Assembly: GCA_900549685.1 (NCBI GenBank)
Contig: UROX01000029.1
Location: 1-20,378 of the forward strand
From: an uncultured Alistipes sp.
GTDB taxonomy: Bacteria > Bacteroidota > Bacteroidia > Bacteroidales > Rikenellaceae
Direction: 5' to 3'
DNA length: 20,378 nucleotides
Shown here: positions 15,739 to 20,378 of the stretch, one piece after another
Numbering within the stretch: the stretch's first letter is position 1
Layout of the letters: each line of letters begins with the position of its first letter
Translations under genes and position numbers: made by a program
Notes under the pieces: generated by a model
The model's input: the letters and a program-made list of their open reading frames with translations, nothing else
Told to the model about the DNA's origin: nothing
Database searches by the model: none

Positions 15739-17355
15739 ATGTTTAAGAAGATAGGAATATGGGTTATGTCGCTCTGCCTGCTGGCGGCCTGCTCGGAGGC
15801 GGACGACATCAGAGACCGGATCGACCGGCAGAACGAGCGGCTCGCCGCTCTGGAAAACCTGGTCGAGCAGGTCAACGGCAATGTGCTTGCGATTTCGGCG
15901 CTGTTCGACGAGTCGATTCTGATCGCGGATTTCCGGGAGAAGACGGATTCCGGCGGTACGGTCATCGGTTATGTGCTGGAATTGAGCGACGGGCAGAAGA
16001 TCGAAGTCACCTTCGGGGATAAACTCGATCCCCTCGTGCCGGTTATCGGCGTGGACGAGGAGGGGCGTTTCATCTGTTCGATGGACGGGGGCGAGACGTT
16101 CCAACCGGTGGAGGGCGCCGGAAAGGCGACCTCCACGGACGGGATTACGCCGAAGATAGAACTCGATGCGGACGGATACTGGACGGTTTCCGTCGACGGA
16201 GGACAGACCTGGACGCGAATGCTGGATAACAACGGCCTTCCCGTCAACGCTTTTCAGGCCAACAGCACGTCGGGGAACTCCTTTTTTACGGATGTACGCT
16301 ACGATAAGGAGACCGGGGTGATGCATTTTCTGCTCAAGACCGGTGAGGAGTTGGAGGTGAGGGTTGCGAACACGGTGGTTTTCTCCATTGCGCATTATAC
16401 CGAGGGCGAAGAGATTTGCCTGGGCGAAGAGATGAAATACCCCGTGGACTTTGCGAATGTGAAGGAGGCTTTCTTTTCGGTGCCGGACGGATGGCGCGCG
16501 ACGCTCGACGAAGGATATATGCAGGTCTATGCCCCGAAGGCGGGAGAGGCCGGAAACTACGACATCGTGCTGACGCTGGTCTCCCCGACGGATCTGTTGA
16601 AGACCCGTACCTTTACCTTCACGCTCAACCCTGTTCCCGTGCAGCCGAAATGGAAACTCGACTGGGAGGACGAATTCGACAAGGGCGTTCTGGACGAAAC
16701 TTCCTGGAGTGTGGTCCAGCGGGCGAATACGACAGCCCTGCGGTACATGTCGTCGGATCCGCGCTGCTATGAGTTCCGCGACGGATGCATCGTGATGAAA
16801 GCCATTGTCAACGACGATCTCCAGACCGATCCCGTGCCCTATCTGACCGGCGGCATCTATACGAAATTCCTGAAGGAGTTCAAGCCGGGACGGATCGAGG
16901 TGCGTGCGAAGATCAAAGGCGTGCAAGGCTCCCAGCCTGCGATCTGGACCGGCTCCTGGGCCGGAACGATCTGGCCCTGGGGCGGTGAAATCGACATTAT
17001 GGAGCATTACAATACCCGGGATCGCATTTACCAGACGGTTCATTCGCACTATACCTACGACCTGGGTTTCGCCAAGAATCCTCCGAGCCAGGTGCAGGTT
17101 CCGCTGAACCCTGCCGAGTTCCATGTCTACGCCGTAGAACTGTTGCCGGATGAACTGATTTTTTATGTCGACGGTGAAAAGACCCTTTCCTATCCGCGGA
17201 TTGAAACTGCCGAGGAAGGGCAGTTCCCCTTCTACAGCTCGGTGTATCTCTTCCTCGACATCCAGATTATCGGCGAGTGGGGAGGCCTTGTGGACGATGC
17301 GGCGCTTCCGGCGGAGATCGAAGTCGACTGGGTAAGGCATTATCTGTGGAAATAA
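15739..17355 (+). CDS. GH16 endo-glycosidase with DUF4988-like N-terminal module, surface lipoprotein
   Basis: A 538-residue lipoprotein (lipobox LLAAC, Cys18) followed by acidic SEADD, resembling the surface-export signal. Residues about 19-52 form a coiled coil (DRIDRQNERLAALENLVEQV). A DUF4988-like region follows, with two D-x-x-G-containing segments (VDEEGRF near 109 and LDADGYWTVSVDGG near 146) comparable to those in the two beta-helix lipoproteins. A beta-sandwich linker reaches about residue 300. The GH16 domain covers 302-538 with GGEIDIMEH: nucleophile Glu417, Asp419, acid/base Glu422. It would cut the polymer outside the cell before SusCD import. It starts 17 bases after the short GH16. 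The shared N-terminal module suggests a common surface spacer or protein-protein contact used by three different proteins of this operon. Confidence 0.92.
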   Translation: MFKKIGIWVMSLCLLAACSEADDIRDRIDRQNERLAALENLVEQVNGNVLAISALFDESILIADFREKTDSGGTVIGYVLELSDGQKIEVTFGDKLDPLVPVIGVDEEGRFICSMDGGETFQPVEGAGKATSTDGITPKIELDADGYWTVSVDGGQTWTRMLDNNGLPVNAFQANSTSGNSFFTDVRYDKETGVMHFLLKTGEELEVRVANTVVFSIAHYTEGEEICLGEEMKYPVDFANVKEAFFSVPDGWRATLDEGYMQVYAPKAGEAGNYDIVLTLVSPTDLLKTRTFTFTLNPVPVQPKWKLDWEDEFDKGVLDETSWSVVQRANTTALRYMSSDPRCYEFRDGCIVMKAIVNDDLQTDPVPYLTGGIYTKFLKEFKPGRIEVRAKIKGVQGSQPAIWTGSWAGTIWPWGGEIDIMEHYNTRDRIYQTVHSHYTYDLGFAKNPPSQVQVPLNPAEFHVYAVELLPDELIFYVDGEKTLSYPRIETAEEGQFPFYSSVYLFLDIQIIGEWGGLVDDAALPAEIEVDWVRHYLWK

Positions 17356-17368
17356 AACCGGAATTGAA

Positions 17369-20209
17369 ATGAAGAAACTGCATCGTTTTATCGTCTGCTG
17401 CTCTCTTTGCCTCTGCTGCGGTACGGCCATGGCGTCTGTCGACATCGTTCCCAAACCGTTTTTTGCCGAAGAGACGGGGTGTGTCCTGACGCTCGGACCG
17501 AAAATCCGGGTGTTTGCCCGAACCGCGGAACTCGAATCCGTGGCCCGTCTCTGGAAGGAGTCGCTTTGTAAACCGTACGCTCCAGGTGTCAGCGAGACGA
17601 CCGCCGGTTTCCGGAGGATCGTCTCCGATGCGGCGCTGCCCGGTATCGTCCTCTCCGCCAAGTCCCGCAATGCCGATGTCCGTCTCTCGGTCGACGGAAA
17701 ACTGGCTGCCGAAGAGTATGTGCTGGAAATTTCCTCCGAAGGGATTGCGATCCGCGGCGGTTCGCCCTCCGGAGTCCGGTGGGGGCTTCAGTCCCTTTCC
17801 CAGGTGTTGATCGGGCGTGCCAACGAACAGCCCGGCAGTGAAACGCTCCGGCTGCCCGGACTGCGAATCGCCGACAAGCCGCGGTTCGCCTACAGGGGGG
17901 CCATGCTCGACTGTTGCAGGCATTTTTTTACCGTGGAGGAGGTAAAGTCCTTCATCGACCTGATGTTCCTGCACAAGCTCAACACGTTTCATTGGCATCT
18001 TACCGACGACCAGGGCTGGCGGATCGAGATCCGTAAATATCCGCTTTTGACACAGGTGGGGTCGATGCGGAAGGAGACGCTGATCGGGCATATTCAGAAA
18101 AGCAAAGAGTACGACGGAATGCCTTACGGCGGCTATTATACGCAGGACCAGATCCGGGAGGTGGTCGCTTATGCGGCCGCGCGCGGAATTACGATCGTGC
18201 CCGAAATCGAAATGCCCGGGCATGCGCAGGCGGCGCTGGCCGCTTATCCGCACCTCGGATGCCGCGGCGAGGGATACGAAGTGCGCACGACCTGGGGCAT
18301 CAGCAAAGAGGTGGTCTGTCTGGGCAACGATGCCGTCTACGACTTTTTCCGGGATGTTCTGGACGAGGTGGCGGGGCTGTTTCCCGGTGAAATCATCCAT
18401 ATTGGCGGCGACGAGGCCAAGGCGGACAACTGGAAACAGTGTCCGAAATGTCAGGCCCGCCTCCGCGAGTTGGGCCTGGAGTCTGAACGGCAGTTGCAGG
18501 GACATCTCGTGGCAAAGATGGAGGAACACCTGCGGTCGCGGGGGAAACGGATTCTCGGCTGGGATGAAATTCTGACGGCCGGCGTCACTTCGGGCGCCAT
18601 CGTGATGTCGTGGCGGGGACCCGCGGGCGGCATCAAGGCCGCGTCGATGGGTAACGACGTGGTAATGGCTCCGAATACCAATTTCTACCTCGATTATTAC
18701 CAGACGACGGACCCGGCGGCCAATGGAGAGCCATTGGCTATCGGAGGCTCGCTCCCGATGGAAAAATGTTATGCCTTTGAACCCTTCGACAAGCTCGATG
18801 AGTGTACGAAACGCCATATTCTGGGTCTTCAGGCCAACCTGTGGACCGAGTACATCGACTCTTTCGACAAAGCCCAGTACATGCTTCTTCCTCGTCTTGC
18901 GGCTTTGAGCGAGATTGCATGGTCCGAAACGAAGGATACTTACGGTTCGTTCATGGCGAGGGTCCACTGCGGTTTTGTCCCCGTCTACCAGTATTTCGGT
19001 CTGATTTACGCGCCTTATGCGTTCGCTCGGGCGAACTTCGATGAGGCGGTGATAAGGCCTTATGTGCTTCCCGATGTGCTGAAGCGGGCGGATGGACGGG
19101 AAGTCCGCACAGCGAAGCAGTGGGAACGGGACCGTCGACCCGAGTTGCTCTCCGTATTCCGGCGTCAGATGTACGGCACGTTGCCCGGAACGGATGTCGA
19201 AGTGGTTTCGAAATGTCTGGAGGAGAGTGCGGATGCCGTCGGCGGAAAAGCGACCCGTCGGCAGGTCGAACTGACGTTTGCCCGAAACGGCGTCGAGCGG
19301 AAGGCGATTCTGCTGATCTACCTGCCGAATGGTGCCGAAGGGCCGGTTCCCTGTTTTCTCGGATTCAATTTCCAGGGAAACCAGACAACCTCGTTCGATC
19401 CGGCGGTGGTTCCGTCGCAATACTCCGAATACCCGGTGGGAAACCGGGATTCCCGCTGGGATGTGGAGTCCATCGTCGATGCCGGATATGCCCTCGTGAC
19501 GGCGCACTATTACGATTTTTTCTACGACCGGGAGGATGACGATTTCGAAGGCAAATATCCCAAAAGCATATTCGCGCTCTTCGGGCGGGATTCATCCGCC
19601 GATTTTTCCGGCAGCGAAGGCCGGGCAATCTCCGCATGGGCCTGGGGTTATAGCCGGGTCCTGGATTATTTGGCCGGTTCGGAGGCGCGGATCGACCCGT
19701 CACGGGTGGCCGTAATGGGGCATTCGCGGCTTGGGAAGGCAGCCTTGTGGGCCGGTGCGAACGATCCTCGGTTTGCGCTGGTGATTTCCAATGATTCCGG
19801 ATGCTGCGGAGCGGCTCTTTCGAAACGCCGGATCGGGGAGGATCTCCACCGCATTCTGCGTTTCCGCCACTGGTTCTGCAAGGATTTCGATAAATATACG
19901 GACAACGAGGAGGCGTTGCCATTCGATCAGCACGAACTGCTGGCTCTGATTGCACCCCGCCCGTTGTATGTTGCCAGCGCTGCCGGGGATGTCTGGGCTG
20001 ATCCGAAAGGGGAGTTTCTCGCTGCCGCCGAAGCCTCACGGGTCTATGCGCTTTACGGATTGGAGGGATTGTCGGTCGACGGGATGCCGTCGGTCGGAGT
20101 GCCGTTGCACGGTGGATGTGTCGGCTACCATATCCGGGAAGGCAAGCACGATGTTACGCCGCTTGATTGGAGGCATTTCATTTCGTTTGCCAATAAGCAC
20201 CTGAAATAG
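17369..20209 (+). CDS. Two-enzyme fusion: GH20 beta-N-acetylhexosaminidase - CE15 glucuronoyl-esterase-like
   Basis: One uninterrupted 946-residue frame. A type I signal peptide (about 1-22, ending GTAMA-S, unusually Cys-rich) and no lipobox indicate a periplasmic or secreted enzyme. The GH20b-like domain covers about 25-165. The GH20 catalytic domain covers about 170-550 with substrate-binding Arg176 (YRGAMLD), HWHLTDDQGWRIE, PEIEMPGH, the catalytic pair Asp348-Glu349 (HIGGDEA), GWDEIL and NLWTEY. It ends in YFGLIYAPYAF like complete GH20 proteins. At residue 556 the chain passes directly into a full CE15 domain (NFDEAVIRPYVLPDVL ... RRPELLSVFRRQMYG). The CE15 Ser motif is GHSRLGKAALWAGA with Ser786; Asp874 (GDVWADP) and His927 (GKHDVTPLDW) complete the likely triad. 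GH20 removes terminal beta-GlcNAc/GalNAc; CE15 hydrolyses esters of (methyl)glucuronate. Last gene of the operon, 13 bases after GH16. Confidence 0.92.
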   Translation: MKKLHRFIVCCSLCLCCGTAMASVDIVPKPFFAEETGCVLTLGPKIRVFARTAELESVARLWKESLCKPYAPGVSETTAGFRRIVSDAALPGIVLSAKSRNADVRLSVDGKLAAEEYVLEISSEGIAIRGGSPSGVRWGLQSLSQVLIGRANEQPGSETLRLPGLRIADKPRFAYRGAMLDCCRHFFTVEEVKSFIDLMFLHKLNTFHWHLTDDQGWRIEIRKYPLLTQVGSMRKETLIGHIQKSKEYDGMPYGGYYTQDQIREVVAYAAARGITIVPEIEMPGHAQAALAAYPHLGCRGEGYEVRTTWGISKEVVCLGNDAVYDFFRDVLDEVAGLFPGEIIHIGGDEAKADNWKQCPKCQARLRELGLESERQLQGHLVAKMEEHLRSRGKRILGWDEILTAGVTSGAIVMSWRGPAGGIKAASMGNDVVMAPNTNFYLDYYQTTDPAANGEPLAIGGSLPMEKCYAFEPFDKLDECTKRHILGLQANLWTEYIDSFDKAQYMLLPRLAALSEIAWSETKDTYGSFMARVHCGFVPVYQYFGLIYAPYAFARANFDEAVIRPYVLPDVLKRADGREVRTAKQWERDRRPELLSVFRRQMYGTLPGTDVEVVSKCLEESADAVGGKATRRQVELTFARNGVERKAILLIYLPNGAEGPVPCFLGFNFQGNQTTSFDPAVVPSQYSEYPVGNRDSRWDVESIVDAGYALVTAHYYDFFYDREDDDFEGKYPKSIFALFGRDSSADFSGSEGRAISAWAWGYSRVLDYLAGSEARIDPSRVAVMGHSRLGKAALWAGANDPRFALVISNDSGCCGAALSKRRIGEDLHRILRFRHWFCKDFDKYTDNEEALPFDQHELLALIAPRPLYVASAAGDVWADPKGEFLAAAEASRVYALYGLEGLSVDGMPSVGVPLHGGCVGYHIREGKHDVTPLDWRHFISFANKHLK

Positions 20210-20228
20210 AGACGAGGTGTAAATGTAT

Positions 20229-20258
20229 AAGCCTGCTGTCCGTATGGATGGCAGGCTT
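20229..20258 (+). terminator. Hairpin terminator at the end of the glycan operon
   Basis: A 13-bp stem (20229-20241 with 20246-20258, including two G-T wobbles) closes a 4-base loop (GTAT), 19 bases after the last stop codon. The downstream T-run is short (TTTAT), so it is weaker than the terminator at 99-129. It may also serve the convergent gene on the right. Confidence 0.7.
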
Positions 20259-20301
20259 TATCTGTGCCGGGCAGAAGGGGCGGGGTGTAATCAGGAAAAC
20301 T

Positions 20302-20378
20302 TCAGAGCCATTTTTTGTACTTGAAGTACCAGATCGTCAGGGCCGAGCAGAAGATCATCAGCCCGATGGCGAAGATGT
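20302..20378 (-). CDS. C-terminal end of a membrane protein, possibly a CorA-type Mg2+/Co2+ transporter (partial)
   Basis: Read on the minus strand, the frame enters from the right edge and ends at TGA (20304-20302). The 24 visible residues are a hydrophobic segment (IFAIGLMIFCSALTIWYF) followed by KYKKWL. A last transmembrane helix ending in a short basic-aromatic tail such as FKRKKWL is typical of CorA family proteins. With so few residues the family is a suggestion only. It converges on the glycan operon and is probably unrelated to it. Confidence 0.45.
   Translation of the reverse strand, partial: IFAIGLMIFCSALTIWYFKYKKWL

Noticed and set aside
18802..18810. Partial match (GTGTACGAA) to the putative operator inside the GH20 coding sequence
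   Set aside because: The second arm is lost (ACG instead of CAC) and it is deep inside a gene. A nine-base match in 20 kb can arise by chance.
1..20378. CRISPR arrays, tRNA/rRNA genes, insertion sequences, phage or toxin-antitoxin genes
   Set aside because: No spaced direct repeats, cloverleaf-like sequences, transposase motifs or terminal inverted repeats were seen on reading the window.

Overview
The window looks like a polysaccharide utilisation locus (PUL) from a gut-type member of the Bacteroidota. Evidence is the SusC/SusD pair, a run of lipoproteins with Bacteroidota-style lipoboxes, a TTTG / TAnnTTTG promoter and weak Shine-Dalgarno context. The base composition is GC-rich by eye, which with the gene style points to Rikenellaceae (Alistipes-like) rather than Bacteroides. 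That placement is inference.

Layout. 1-79 is the tail of an unrelated + strand gene, followed by a strong hairpin terminator (99-129). 224-1279 (-) encodes a LacI-family regulator. 1280-1684 is a 405-base divergent control region. It holds a good promoter for the regulator and two copies of an imperfect palindrome (GTGTACGAACACA), one about 80-86 bases from each divergent start codon. From 1685 to 20209 nine genes run on the + strand with gaps of 5 to 27 bases, so they form one predicted operon: GH3 glycosidase, two paralogous beta-helix lipoproteins with a DUF4988-like N-terminus, SusC, SusD, a DUF5017-like lipoprotein, a short GH16 lipoprotein, a second GH16 carrying the DUF4988-like N-terminus, and a 946-residue GH20-CE15 fusion. 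A hairpin terminator (20229-20258) ends the operon. A convergent membrane-protein tail, possibly CorA-type, enters from the right end.

How the genes may work together (inference). The surface lipoproteins (beta-helix pair, DUF5017-like protein, SusD and the long GH16) would bind and cut a beta-linked glycan. SusCD would import the oligosaccharides. The enzymes with ordinary signal peptides (GH3, GH20-CE15) and perhaps the short GH16 would finish degradation in the periplasm. The LacI-type protein would sense a released sugar.

The most unusual item is the single-chain joining of a beta-N-acetylhexosaminidase (GH20) to a glucuronoyl-esterase-like CE15 domain, both with apparently intact catalytic residues. 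Together with two GH16 enzymes this implies a substrate with a HexNAc and an esterified acidic sugar, or a promiscuous CE15 activity. The two beta-helix lipoproteins have no recognised enzyme motif and are the other candidates for new function.
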